A stretch of 64,000 nucleotides of DNA from Ancylostoma caninum (Eukaryota > Nematoda > Chromadorea > Rhabditida > Ancylostomatidae). Both the position numbers and the translations under genes were made by a program. The stretch is taken from contig JBAJFG010000476.1 in the NCBI GenBank assembly GCA_037903475.1, forward strand, positions 806,001 to 870,000. Reading direction: 5' to 3'. Under the pieces are notes generated by a model that saw only the letters and a list, made by a program, of their open reading frames with translations, made no database searches and had not been told where the DNA came from. The first letter of the stretch is position 1; each line of letters starts with the position of its first letter. Below, piece after piece: positions 1 through 10,399 of this stretch.

Positions 1-890
1 ATTTATTTAGAGTTCCGCAACACTCAGGATTAGATGCTCGTGCTGTCCGGACCACATGCTTTTAGACGTATCCTTGGTTAACCCTTCATAATCCTCCCAA
101 AGATTTTACTACTACCACACACATATGTATCTAGTTTCAGCCCAATGTTCTGCTGCACCCATTACTTCCGGTGTCCTACCTCTCCTTGGCAGTAATCGAT
201 TTACCGGACGTTAACGCTCCAAAAGTTTTTTTTTCTCTGGAACTTCGCATGCAGGGTATATGAGATGCTGAACAGATATCGTATCTGCTCGTACCATAAG
301 CTCATTTCTGTAGAGTTACAGTTTCTTTCACACGGCTACCATCCTGCAAGTCACCCTCGTTTTCTTGTAAAAATCGACATTTGCTTCCAATTTTTTACCG
401 TGTGCCTACCGACTACACTACAAAAATGGGGTGGCGGTGCGAGCTGGATACGAGATCCGTGTTCAGCATTTCAAGTAACGCGGTTACTTGCAAAATTCTA
501 GAGAAATTTTCTTTGAAGTTTTTGTGTCCGCTAAAGTAGGACTGTGCCGCCGGAGCAGCAAACAACTAACCAAAGGGCTTCCTAATTGCCTTCGTTTATG
601 TGTGCTATCACTATAATTTTTGCAAGGCAATTTGCAATTCTGTATGCATGAAACCCGGAGGCACTACTCTCCCGTGAGTGGTGCCCCTCTATCTATAGAC
701 TGTGAAATTCCTGTTAGCACTTAGTAATTGCTGTAGATAAGAATTCGAGGAAACCATTAAATTAGTGGAAGTGACGGGGTATAACTAGGAAAGCGCCGCG
801 GTTCAGAATTCCTCGAAAAGCGGTGCTCATTCCATGAAGAGGTGCGGCGCCTATTGTGTACGTCTGTCTCTGTGACGCACTGCGAGAACG
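1..890. other. no feature recognised
   Basis: AT-rich sequence before the first supported exon. No coding exon with splice signals, transposon end or RNA gene was recognised. Short frames here lack plausible splice contexts. It may hold the promoter or earlier exons of the DZIP1-like gene that follows. Confidence 0.4.
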
Positions 891-971
891 TCATTGCCAT
901 GGGAACCGTGTTATGAAGGCTGTCCTCGGCGCCGTTCTCCTCGCCGTTCACGCCCACTGCGCCTGCAGCAG

Positions 972-3900
972 ATGATGTCCGACGAAAACGTTACCAAGGA
1001 TGCTATTCTTGACGACAGCCTTCCCAACTGGGCTCTGATCGGTGAGTTGGCTCAATGCAACATACAATTACTTCGTGAATACTGATCATCTACTGTAGAT
1101 GAAGTGTCTATTCCTCTTCTGGAAAGTGGACTCGCTCGTTTTTCCACGTTACAAGCAGTGCTGCCTTCTATCGTCGCCTTCGACGCTAATTCGCCCGAAG
1201 CCTCGCAGAGAAGCCAAAAACTTTTACGGATTTCCCAACTGCAGATTGAATATTTATTGGTAATTCTTTTTTTTGCAACCAGTCGCAGATCATACCTGTT
1301 GAGCCTTCCTTGCAGAAATCACAGCACCAGCTACTGCAGCAGATATCCAAGCTGGGTGATGAACTCAGAGGCAGAAGGAGGGAAGTGAAGCAGTTGAAGG
1401 CAAACATGTTGCGTGACGACGCATCTTTTTTCAAAGTAGGTCTCCAAGGTTTTATGACATCTCCAATTTTCAAAGTAGGTCTGCAAGATTTTATGACATT
1501 TCCAACTGCATTTTCTTCTATTTTAAAGTGCAAGAAACGCATGTAAAGCTCACGCAACTGAATGCAAGGATCTAGAGCAGTGCATTCCAGTGGTATTTGC
1601 TGCGTACAGCTTCCATTTTCGACTTTTCTGATGTGCACAGTACTCTCAAAAATAGAAGACGTGCATCGGAAAGGAGGTGCTTCCACCTTGCGCTTCTTTT
1701 ATCTTATTCCTATATTCTGAAGTTCGGAAGCGATGCAATTGTCGAGAGAATGTGTTTGGCAACATTTAAAGCATTAATACCTTGCGAACCGAGCCTATTT
1801 TTGCATGGTGAGCGTTAGCGGCCAAATGACATTTTTTTTTGATATTGCACCATTTGCACCATCCAGCCACAGGGGACGGTTTCTGGACAAGAAAGGGGGT
1901 GCATTCCGCCTGATTCACCATGTGCATCACGTATGTAGCATACGGGAACATCACGTCATCAGGCCATGCACCATACGTATCATATTGTCCGCAATATGCC
2001 GAAATTTTGCTTGGCAATACATTTTCGGAGAGACTGGCCCGCACATACACTGGACGTCAATGGCGGTGGCCCATCCGCGGCCTCAAGAAGCACGCTGCGC
2101 AACCGCGCCGCCCTCGTCGTAAACGATGTTTTCTGCTGCTGTTATGCTATATCGACTAGAGCTTTTCTAGTCGATTTCAAGAATTTTTGACCAAGTCGGG
2201 AAGAAAGCGACTAGAAATAGCGTTCCAATAGCAGCCAGCACCAGTTCCGGCGCGCGCTTCAAGGCTGTCTTCCTCGACCATTGGTTTCAGAAAATGTGAC
2301 TAATCGTTATCCGCATCAATTATTTCACTCTCGAGGTCTAAAAAAGTGCGAAATTTCTGTTTCTAGCGAATTTGCACTTAGAAATAGTAGAATTGCTTAA
2401 ATTCTGAACATTTACTGAGTTTTCTTCAATGATACATAGCTGTTTCATAACGAACCATGATTGTAGCATAGTGAGTGCTTTTCTAGTTGACAAAAGTTGT
2501 ACACTTTTTTTGGGAAAAGTGCATACCACCTTCCCACGAGCCTCATGGTAGCCAATAAATGGGCTTTAGAGCTTTCTGTCTGTTTTGGAAATGAACATTG
2601 CTTTCTGCTGGGATCAAGGGGATTTTTGGCAGTAAAAAATATTTTGGATCAAGAAGGAAATTTCACCGTTTTCTTACTGTGAAATCGTTCCACTGTGAGC
2701 GACTGCATCGAAAATTTGAGTGTTCGGGGTCACGTGGATGACTCAGTTTCATTTCCAGATTTTCAAATTGTTTTATTTTATCCAGTGATTTCACTCATGC
2801 GAACTCCGCGAAAAGTCGACTTATTGAATTTAGGAAAAGTTATTGGTGAGACAAAAGTAGTGATAAAGCAATTTTTTTCTGCAGACGTATATTTTCAAAT
2901 TTCAAACTCTCAACATTCAATTTCATATTCAAATTTCTATTTTCACAATGAACTTGTTTAGCATGAATGTCTTGGTTCCATGATCTCTTGTCAGCTTGTA
3001 AAGAGAGACCTCGCTGCGTCCAGAATTTTCCTCCATTTGACCATTTCACCTCTTTGTTTTTTTATTTATTAAAAATATTTCTATGCTGCCGTGAAGTTAC
3101 TACTCGTACAATCGATTACCGGAAGTCCAGTTCGATATTTTCGTCCCAAATTCTGCCCTATCAATCGAAAAACATAATATGAAATGGGCAAAAGAGGACG
3201 ATGTGCTGTTCATCTTCTAATCAGACATTCCAGCCGCATACCAGCTCGGTTCAATTTCCTAGAAAGCGGCAGAGTTGTTGTGCTATTTCACCGCTGCTTG
3301 CTTGCTATACGATATTTTGCCATTCACCCTTCTCAGACAATTTCGGGGGCAAATCCCGTTCGGAACGAGCGGGGGGCGAGGGTCGGAACGAGCGTTTGGG
3401 TGTTTTCGCCCGAGAAGTAGCCGCGTTCAGGCCGCTGTAGGGCCGCTGAAAACAGGGCTTCCATTCCTACCCGCCCGCATACTGTCCGCGTTCAGGCCGC
3501 TATGAACCCACAAACCATCGGGCGCTACTGGTCCTAATCCAGCGCACGAGGCAACATTCTTCACAGTTACGCGGATTAGACACCGTGACAACCCCTGGGG
3601 ACTCGGTCACACCTCGCGCACAGTCTTGGATGGATGAGTGCAGGGTTCTACGCCATTGTGGATCCACAGTGATCCGCCGGAGCATAAGAACAACATATAT
3701 ACGCAATTTCACATCAGAAATACGAAAAGGTGGCTGTTTGCAAGGTCCATCCATGGTTTCGTAGTGCTAGCCTTCTTCTATTACTGAAAGGATTCGAACC
3801 AACCTGACCATTCTTTATGAATGACTGAGAGTCCGCTGCTTTATCCACTAGGCCATCCATGCTGCTGACCTCTTCCATACCGGTGCTGCTTTCATCCTTT

Positions 3901-4683
3901 ATCACGCCCCTACGATCACCAACCAACCATTCCGACCGGGTCAGTTCCTTATTGAGCCGAGATATGTAGTCGTTCAGGCCGCTTTTTGGAGATATTTGCC
4001 GGCGGTCAGTGGCCGCTAAAAGCGGGCCGATACCCGACACTCTTCATATAGCGGGCGGAACCCCGACGGTGGTGCTTTAGCCCGAATGACTCTGCGTTCA
4101 GCCCGCGATTCGCCCGACAGCGCGTTTGGCCCGCAACATGCGTGGTTCTGCCCGCTTTTTGCCGGGTGTTGGTCCTCGTTCAAACGTTTCGTCGGGGATT
4201 GGCCGGCGGTTGGAACGGGGTTTGCCCCCGGAATTGTCTGAGTTCATGCAGGGGTTGAATAGCAATAAAACAGCGATTGGAGAGCAACCCAACCGCTTCC
4301 GAATACCAGTAAAATAGCACAACAATCCGCCCGTTCTAGGAATTGCAACCGAAATGACATGCGGCTTCAATTGCTGGAGTGCCTGAGTACTGAGATGAAC
4401 GAGTTCGCAGAACAGCCGCGGTGTTACAGCTTCCACGAATTCACTGGTTTTACTTTTATGGTTCTCTTATATGTATTGACAATTCAGTGTGGGAGTATTT
4501 GTCTCATAGGAGAAAGGGGGCAAGTTCTTGTTTTTTTTTAAATCAGTTGTTTTCGAATTCCAGTGCTCTCCATGTGGAAAAGTGTTTGTGAACGAGGAGT
4601 TCTTGGCCAGTCACCTGAAGCGAAGGCATAGCGACGACAAGACCGCCGAGAGAAGCGACTACAGCACTGAACTCTTAACTTAG
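972..4683 (+). CDS. DZIP1-like zinc-finger protein, four exons
   Basis: Exons 972-1041, 1099-1259, 1316-1435 and 4564-4683 join in phase to 156 codons plus TAG. Exon 2 ends and exon 3 begins with a block like the Dzip-like N-terminal domain (LLRISQLQIEYLL, then KSQHQLLQQI), followed by a basic coiled coil. The last exon has a C2H2 finger, CSPCGKVF then FLASHLKRRH, matching the vertebrate DZIP1 finger. DZIP1 proteins act at the basal body and ciliary transition zone and in Hedgehog signalling; that role here is inference. Introns 1 and 2 are 57 and 56 bp with GTGAGT/GTAATT donors; intron 3 is 3.1 kb and full of transposons. The start is the ATG at 972 or 975; the frame stays open upstream, so another 5' exon is possible. 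The product is far shorter than human DZIP1 (about 870 aa). Confidence 0.72.
1428..1505 (+). repeat. 39-bp tandem duplication across a splice donor
   Basis: Two 39-bp copies (1428-1466 and 1467-1505) cover the end of exon 3 of the DZIP1-like gene. Both contain TTTTCAAA followed by GTAGGTCT, so donor sites lie at 1436 and 1475. The extra 39 nt are in frame and without a stop (VGLQGFMTSPIFK). Confidence 0.8.
2048..2281 (+). mobile_element. TA-flanked palindromic MITE, family M1, right end decayed
   Basis: After a TA dinucleotide the sequence begins CACTGGACGTCAATGGCGG and continues with TGGCCCATCCGCGGCC, the same left end as the intact copy at 38389-38657. The interior also matches (TTCTGCTGCT, TTATGCTAT, CGGGAAGAAAGCG). 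The right terminal inverted repeat cannot be seen after about 2281. It lies in the large intron of the DZIP1-like gene. Confidence 0.7.
3255..4344. mobile_element. foldback element, about 1.1 kb, interrupted by a SINE
   Basis: The left end TTCCTAGAAAGCGGC with TTGTTGTGCTATTTCAC is mirrored at the right end as TAAAATAGCACAACAA and GTTCTAGGAA. The arms (about 3255-3490 and 3966-4344) stay similar inwards, sharing GACAATTTCGGGGGCAAA-type and CGTTCAGGCCGCT motifs. They are GC-rich with repeated CCCGC words. A related fragment lies at 8165-8350. No transposase was seen. Confidence 0.65.
3700..3946 (-). mobile_element. tRNA-derived SINE copy 1
   Basis: On the minus strand an A box (TGGCCTAGTGG, 3845-3855) and a B box (GGTTCGAATC, 3791-3800) lie at pol III promoter spacing. 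Similarity to the copy at 13755-13980 extends outside the tRNA-like part, upstream (GGTTGGTTGGTG) and downstream (a TTTCTGATG-type tail). Shared flanks argue for a SINE rather than a tRNA gene; the molecule has no convincing cloverleaf. Confidence 0.65.
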
Positions 4684-4999
4684 CCACTGCTGGCAGATAC
4701 ATTTTTTTTCAATTGCAGGACTTTTGCAACACGAGTTGAGGTTCTAATTGTATTTTCTATAGTTCTGTTGCTCTTCAAAACTGTATGAATATGTACATAC
4801 CTCTTGAGAACCATCGCATTACATTGAGATGTGGATATGAAAAGCATCCCTGTCCAAGGGTTGAGCGAAGTACTGTAACAATGAGTTCTGGAAAATTCTT
4901 TATTTCGAGTAGGCTGTTTACACATGGATCCCTTTACATTATGAATTACCAGAGAAAGGTCTCTTTTGTCTCTTTAAGGAGTTGTAGTGGTGCAAGTTG

Positions 5000-5890
5000 T
5001 GTGGCGTAGTGTGTTTGGGTAAGCAAACGCCTTCTCGTATGAGTTAGTAATACTGAGGGTTAAACAGTTTGCTTTCGCTCATCATGTCACAGTACTCTTC
5101 TCACCCACTAGTTTATCTTTGTAAAAAAAAATTATTCTAAACCTATTGTTGCAATTATTGACCTTGTCACCAGACTGCTACATGTAGCTGCACATAACGG
5201 CATGCAGTCGCAGCTGCTGTGGTGATGTAGTACAGGAGGGGTGCATCCCGCAATGCAATCCCCACCGCGGAAATTTTTGACAAAATTTTAAAAATCACCT
5301 TACACGGTATGGGAATCTCCGTAGCAGCTTCTTCTCGACTCCTTCATGTCATCATATGTCATTATATTAGGTAAATCACCCTCCTGATTTAACCAACATT
5401 ACTCAAAGCTTCAGCAGCATTTCAACATCGGCCAAAGACTTTCTCTTCGATCTTTACTATCTGTACTCATCGAGGAGCCATAGTCGGCTCTCCACACTAT
5501 GTTATTTATGGTAAGCATCACATTGCCGTACAAGATCGAATGCTCGCCTGATAATGTGGCTTAAAAATCTGTGAAAGCCTGCGAAAACTCTTCAAACTTA
5601 GTGGAATGACACGTGTTTAGGATTGTTCTGGGCCAGATTACTCTCCAAAAAAGGTTCCACGTCCAATAAAAATGACCCAATTTGTCATGACTTTTCATTC
5701 AGCGGTGACATTGCGGTCTGGGCACTACCACTTCCCAAAGAACTTTATTAGCTTGCACACCAAAGAGTTCTATGGCTGAATTTCGTCGACGAAGTTCACA
5801 GCAGTTGAACTGATCTTGTTCAGTATTCTTCAGCTTTTGCATGGTACATGTTATGGGGCACAAATGTGAAGATAACGTGGACTGTGAAGG
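5000..5890. other. no feature recognised
   Basis: Downstream of the DZIP1-like stop codon. No exon pair, terminal inverted repeat or RNA gene was recognised. The polyadenylation site of the DZIP1-like gene may lie shortly before or within it, but no clear AATAAA was found on the plus strand. Confidence 0.35.
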
Positions 5891-5898
5891 AAACTTCC

Positions 5899-6208
5899 TT
5901 TATTTAACGTTTACAAATTTACAATTAACACGAGACGGAGTAAGATATTGTTTTGATGCAGTCTAAGCGTTGTTTTAATTGGTGTGTTAAACAGAGTTGG
6001 AGGCTTCGGACTTTCTGCCAGACTTGCTTGATTGCCCTTTTCCAGCTGATATGTCGGGGTCGTGAGATTTTCTCTGCTCACGGAGGTCCATGGTAGCTGA
6101 TCGCTTGCTAGATCTTTTCTCACGCGCCGAAGTTCTCTTCTTCTTAGATTTGCTCGAGTGCCCTTTTGATAGGTCCATGAAGGAATTTCTGCTGTCACCA
6201 AGGTGGCC
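5899..6208 (-). CDS. lysine/serine-rich last exon with poly(A) signal
   Basis: The coding part is 5987-6208. Behind the acceptor TTTTTTGAG a frame opens with GHLGDSRNSF and continues, through the ATG at 6178, with a low-complexity basic tail (KSKKKRTS, REKRSSKRS, SSKSGRKS) to a stop at 5987-5989. An AATAAA lies at 5899-5904, about 85 nt past the stop, which supports a genuine 3' end. Upstream exons were not found; the next candidate donor would give a 31-bp intron, which is too short. A rolling-circle-like element begins at 6450. The family is not recognised; such tails are typical of nuclear or RNA-binding proteins, but that is only suggestive. Confidence 0.5.
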
Positions 6209-6449
6209 CTCAAAAAATAACCATTTACATCACATTACCAAAGAAAACAGTGAGGAGATATCGTCATCGTAAAGATTCGTGCATAGGCACACAGGTAAGT
6301 AGTAATTTTCACCTAGGCCACTCATGGTACCAGTAGTGTATCAGTCGATGTTGTCCATAAATCAATGCAACCCCCATGCATTTTCAACTATAAATAGACA
6401 AGGAAATAGTGCCTACAGCTGTTGGTATAGCGTATCCTCTTAACAAGGA

Positions 6450-6980
6450 CCAGCGTGATCGTTCGGCTTACGCCGGACTCTTAGGCTTCTTTTACGCTCG
6501 CTTCGTTCGCCAGGCTTTCGAGTGACACGTTCCCTATTACTGGACTCCGACCACCACTCGCAGCTGTGAACGCATTCACCCACTACTGGACGCCTGCGCA
6601 CCACTTTAGCATTCATGGACCCGTCCTGTAACATCTTCCCCTTTACTGGACGTCGGCGCATAACTTTCGCATCCGTAGACCCGTCCAGTGGCATATTCCC
6701 ACTACTGGGCGCCGACGCTTCATTTTCGCATCCGTAGACCCTTCCAGTAGCATCTTAACCAATATTGGACGTCGGCGCATCTCTTCCATAGCAATAGCCC
6801 TCTTTCCTATCTTTTCCTCAGCGTCCGTGCTGGCGCAACCATCATCCATTCCTCGTCCACTTGGCTCATCCTCTTCCTTCTAGCGGCATCGTACCCGCTC
6901 CTCCCAGTGGCATCGTACTCACTTCTTCCCTCTTATACGGCCTTGTAACCACAAGCCCGTATCAATCATTCTAACTGAGG
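6450..6980 (-). mobile_element. HINE-like element E (rolling-circle type)
   Basis: Minus orientation. The 3' tail carries the family's GCGAACGAAGCGAGCG word and a decayed double hairpin around AGTCCGGCGTAAGCCGA, ending CTGG at 6450 and followed by T. The body (6540-6860) holds diverged units of the GGACCCGTCC / GGCGCCGACG minisatellite. A diverged head (ACGGGCTTGTGG) lies near 6955-6980. Confidence 0.6.
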
Positions 6981-7408
6981 CGTAAACAAGTCTCGGTTAT
7001 TAAAAGAACTTAACATGTCTGAACATGACAGAAGTGGCCCGAAACACCTCTAGATTGAGGTAAAAATCAAAATTTGCAACGTTTTCGTACATAACTCAAT
7101 GGGCTGAGCACGATGGTGTCGGTAGTTTTTGACGACAATGACTAGTTCTTTTGCACACATGGACACACACGCACATAAAATGCCAATTAATATTAACTAT
7201 GATAATCTTAAGGAGCTAAACACAATCACCTCATAAAATGACTAAAGCGGATATGGGATATTCCTAGCATTGTAAGAATGGTTTTTGAGATTCCTGTTTA
7301 GATAGAATCCTTGTGAGCGTTTGAGAACGATGGTGCCAGCCGGTGTACCAGCCGTTTCCAAATAGCCATTCCACCGGAGACTAACTATCAGGCTGATGCA
7401 CGAATTTT

Positions 7409-7501
7409 GTTGGTTTTTCTACGTCGATTTTAATTTTTTGTTGGTTTTTCTACGTCGATTTTAATTTTTTGTTGGTTTTTCTACGTCGATTTTAATTTTT
7501 T
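7409..7501 (+). repeat. 31-bp tandem repeat, three perfect copies
   Basis: Copies at 7409-7439, 7440-7470 and 7471-7501; the unit begins GTTGGTTTTTCTACGTCG and ends in a T run. No difference between copies is visible, so the expansion is recent. Confidence 0.95.
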
Positions 7502-8164
7502 CCACAAAACTATAGCCCTGAGAACCGATGTAACACCTATGACACAAAGAGCACTAATTATTTTGTGAGCAACTTCGCTTGCTTAATTTCGATACACAGA
7601 ATTCGGGAGACCGCGAAGTCAAGGAATTTTTCATCCCTGCAAAATAAGGGGCTTTGGAACTGGGAAAAGTAGCAAAATTACTAAAGAATGTGATGGATGG
7701 TGAAACGCTTGCCAGCAAAATATCCTAACTCAAGACCAATAGAAGCGGATTTTGGCTGATTTCGCGAGGAAAGCCTCGAGGTGTCGCAAGCGTTTTTCTT
7801 ACAAAATTATCCGCGATTTTTTAGGCTAACCAACAGTTATGGAGAATGCTTTCTGTGTAGCTGATCATACCTCAGATTCTTTTCCTTTGCATAGTAAAAC
7901 ACAGGCAATTACGGCTGTAATCAAACATAGCGACACACCCTAAATGACGTCAACAATTATTTGAATTCAAAATTGCACGGCAGCAGGATGGATCTTCATA
8001 AACATTCCTAGTAACCATACCAAAAATCCGACTACAAATATAGTTCTGAACTCAAATGGCCGCAAACGAAATGGAATTGTCCAGCGCCAGTTCCGATCGA
8101 TTTTCACTTTGGCACCTAAAAAGACCATTCATAGTCTGTCATCATGCTCATCTCTTCTGGCAGC

Positions 8165-8350
8165 AAAAACGGGCCGATGCCCGACCCTCTTCATATCGCG
8201 AACCGACGGTAGTGCATCAGCTCGAATGATCCTGCGTTTAGCCCGCTATTCGCCCGTGAGATCTCGCTCGCTATTTGGCCGCTGTTGGTCCTCGTTCAAA
8301 GGTTTCGTTGGGGATTTGCAGGCGGATTTGACGGGATTTACCCCCAAATC
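8165..8350 (+). mobile_element. fragment of the 3.2-4.3 kb foldback family
   Basis: Shares with 4005-4215 the string AACGGGCCGATGCCCGA-like start, CTCTTCATAT, TTGGTCCTCGTTCAAA and the TTTACCCCC-type end. Only one arm is present and no inverted partner was found nearby. Confidence 0.6.
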
Positions 8351-8570
8351 TGAGGAGGTAAAAATGAAATTATGTTTTATCATGGGAAAGAAAGTGATTG
8401 TACATGAAACATCTATTCATTTCATGCTAAAACTCATCATGATTTATCGTCAGCACGCATCTAATCTCTTTATATCTTGAGAATGCTGATGTATACGACG
8501 ATGCAACTTTGGTACAATTAGTGGTAAAACTGCCGAGTATTCGAAACGATCAGAATATTAGACACAAAAA

Positions 8571-8790
8571 GAAGTGAATTCGCAAAAAATCGCTGTCATC
8601 CGCAGAGCGCGGCGCAGCTGAGCTTCGTGTGGATGACATCGATTTTCTTTGAGTTTGGGTACTGGCTCGGGCTGGTTTTTTTCTGTGTTGGGGTAGCTCT
8701 AGGGTAACGTGGCGCACAGATCCGAGACAGAGCTGGCTTGGGTTGGTTTTGTTCTGAGTTGGGGTAGCTCTAGAGTAAGGTGGCGCTCTG
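8571..8790 (+). repeat. dispersed repeat with internal direct repeats (copy 1)
   Basis: Begins with a short inverted repeat, CTGTCATCC and GGATGACAT around a GCGC-rich loop, then two units of about 75 bp, each with TTGGGGTAGCTCTA. A second genomic copy lies at 22265-22535. Origin unknown; no transposon ends were defined. Confidence 0.6.
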
Positions 8791-8807
8791 GCTCGGTTCG
8801 TTTATAT

Positions 8808-9025
8808 TTAAAGTGAACATATGAGCGAACCAGGCATAAAAAATCCTGGAAGTCCAGTGTTGGCCAGATGGCAAAGATTTAAGCAAGTAAGCTGCCTCCA
8901 TATGAATTACCCTATTACCTGCTCCCGGAAAAACATGTTCCACGGCCGACACACATTCGTTAGCGGGATGATAAGCAGCTGCGTCCTTCAAACACTTCTC
9001 CAAGCTTATCTTGCAGACTTCTGTT
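8808..9025 (-). CDS. two terminal exons of an unidentified cysteine-bearing protein
   Basis: Exons 8919-9025 and 8808-8845 are separated by a 73-bp intron (GTAATAG ... TTCCAG), and the join is in phase. Encoded residues run TEVCKISLEKCLKDAAAYH, PANECVSAVEHVFPGA and a short hydrophobic end GFFMPGSLICSL. Three cysteines with this spacing recall small secreted nematode domains, but no family is claimed. Earlier exons should lie above 9025; none was found before the MITE at 9188. Confidence rests on splice phase and codon texture. Confidence 0.5.
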
Positions 9026-9187
9026 CTATTAGCATGGAAGCAAAAGTTGTAAAGTAGCACACATGATTTCACTATTTCTGGAATAGTGTTTGTCAGTGAA
9101 TATTAGTAGGTATAAGATTTGAAATCCCATGCTGTTGACGCTATAACTTCGGTCGTAGCAAACAACTCAGACGCATTCACCGTGCAA

Positions 9188-9401
9188 AGCGGCACCATAT
9201 ATGACGCTGCCAACTAATTTGTCTGCGTAAAAATGCAAGTTGGGAATGAATGGCCACAATCCGGACCGTTCGCGGTATGGCACAGTGAAAATGAAATGGT
9301 GGCATAACTCGAACCGTTCAGGTTTTGAAATTCATTTTCTACTTTGCATTTTTGCGAGGACAAATTGGTTGGCAGCGTCATATATTGTGGTAGGCAACGC
9401 T
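9188..9401. mobile_element. short inverted-repeat element (MITE-like)
   Basis: The left end ATATATGACGCTGCCAAC with AATTTGTC and AAAAATGCAA is mirrored by TTGCATTTTT, GACAAATT and GTTGGCAGCGTCATATAT. Repeat arms are about 45 bp around an internal segment of about 100 bp. Target-site duplication not resolved. Confidence 0.7.
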
Positions 9402-9783
9402 GAGGCGACGCGATTTTGTAGTCTCGACCGGGTTCTGCAGAGACATTCCAGTTCTCTGGCTGCCATGGACTCCGGACGCATGAGCTTGATTAGAGCGCTG
9501 ACTTTTCGGAGGTATATAGATACATGTATCGGAAATGAAAACGCGATTCACCGGGTCGGATAAGGTGCTTCCACTAGTTCTGGGTTGTGCATGTGGGTGG
9601 CACTGTGATTAATTCAATTTGAACTAAAATTCTACTTTTGAACCTTCCCTTGTAAGTGTTCGTCGATAACGTTGGACCCCAAATTTCTATATCACCTAAT
9701 GAAAATTTTTCATAAAAGAATTATCGAGCGAAATGGGGCCACATTTATCGGTGCAGTATGCGTGGCAACAAAGCATGCAATAA

Positions 9784-10392
9784 CTCTGATGTTCATTGAC
9801 GATACATTTGGCAAGAGAATGTGTTTGACGATATGATTTACGGGATAAAATTTTGTTTGGCAATATGATTTACGGGAGAATGAGTGAAGAGCCTGTTTGA
9901 CGATACATTTGGCAAGAGAATCTGTTGACGATACATTTTACGGGTGTTTGGCGATACATTTGGCAAGAGAATCTGCTGACGATACATTTGACGAGGTTTG
10001 TTTGACGATACAAATGGCAAGGTTTGTATGGCGATACATTTTACGGGTGTTCTGATAAAGCGTTCATTTCATTCTTAGATGGAGGCTTAACCACCGGCGG
10101 TGGCGATCCGAATGGCTCAGCTGGTAAGGCAGCGGACTCCTAAGATTGGTATCATGGCACGATTCCTGATGATATCGAAATTTTTGCGCAGTTGATAACC
10201 CTTTTGTTTGACGATATAATTGGCAAGGTTCGTGTGGCGATACATTTGACGAGGTTCGCGTGACGATACATTTTACGGGACTTCTTGTTTGGCAATACAT
10301 TTGGCGAGCTTTGTTTGCCTAGCTAGATGGCAAGCTCGTTTTCGAGGTTGCCAAACAAGCCTCGCCAAATGTATCGTCATTGAACATCAGAG
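9784..10392. repeat. satellite block bounded by inverted repeats
   Basis: The left end CTCTGATGTTCATTGACG and right end CGTCATTGAACATCAGAG are near-perfect inverted copies. Between them the word GACGATACATTTGGCAAG and variants (CATTTTACGGG, ATATGATTTACGGG) recur about a dozen times at irregular spacing of roughly 20-50 bp. The array is interrupted at about 10075-10195 by non-satellite DNA that includes a SINE-like piece. Confidence 0.75.
10105..10185 (+). mobile_element. degenerate SINE fragment inside the satellite block
   Basis: An A-box-like TGGCTCAGCTGG (10113-10124) is followed by GGCAGCGGACTCCTAAG and an ATTCCTGATGA tail, both shared with the SINE copies at 3.8 and 13.8 kb. The B box is decayed. 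Confidence 0.45.
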
Positions 10393-10399
10393 AAGTATG

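Noticed and set aside
3791..3855. A and B boxes as a true tRNA gene
   Set aside because: No consistent acceptor stem or anticodon arm, and similarity to the other copies extends well beyond tRNA length, as in a SINE.
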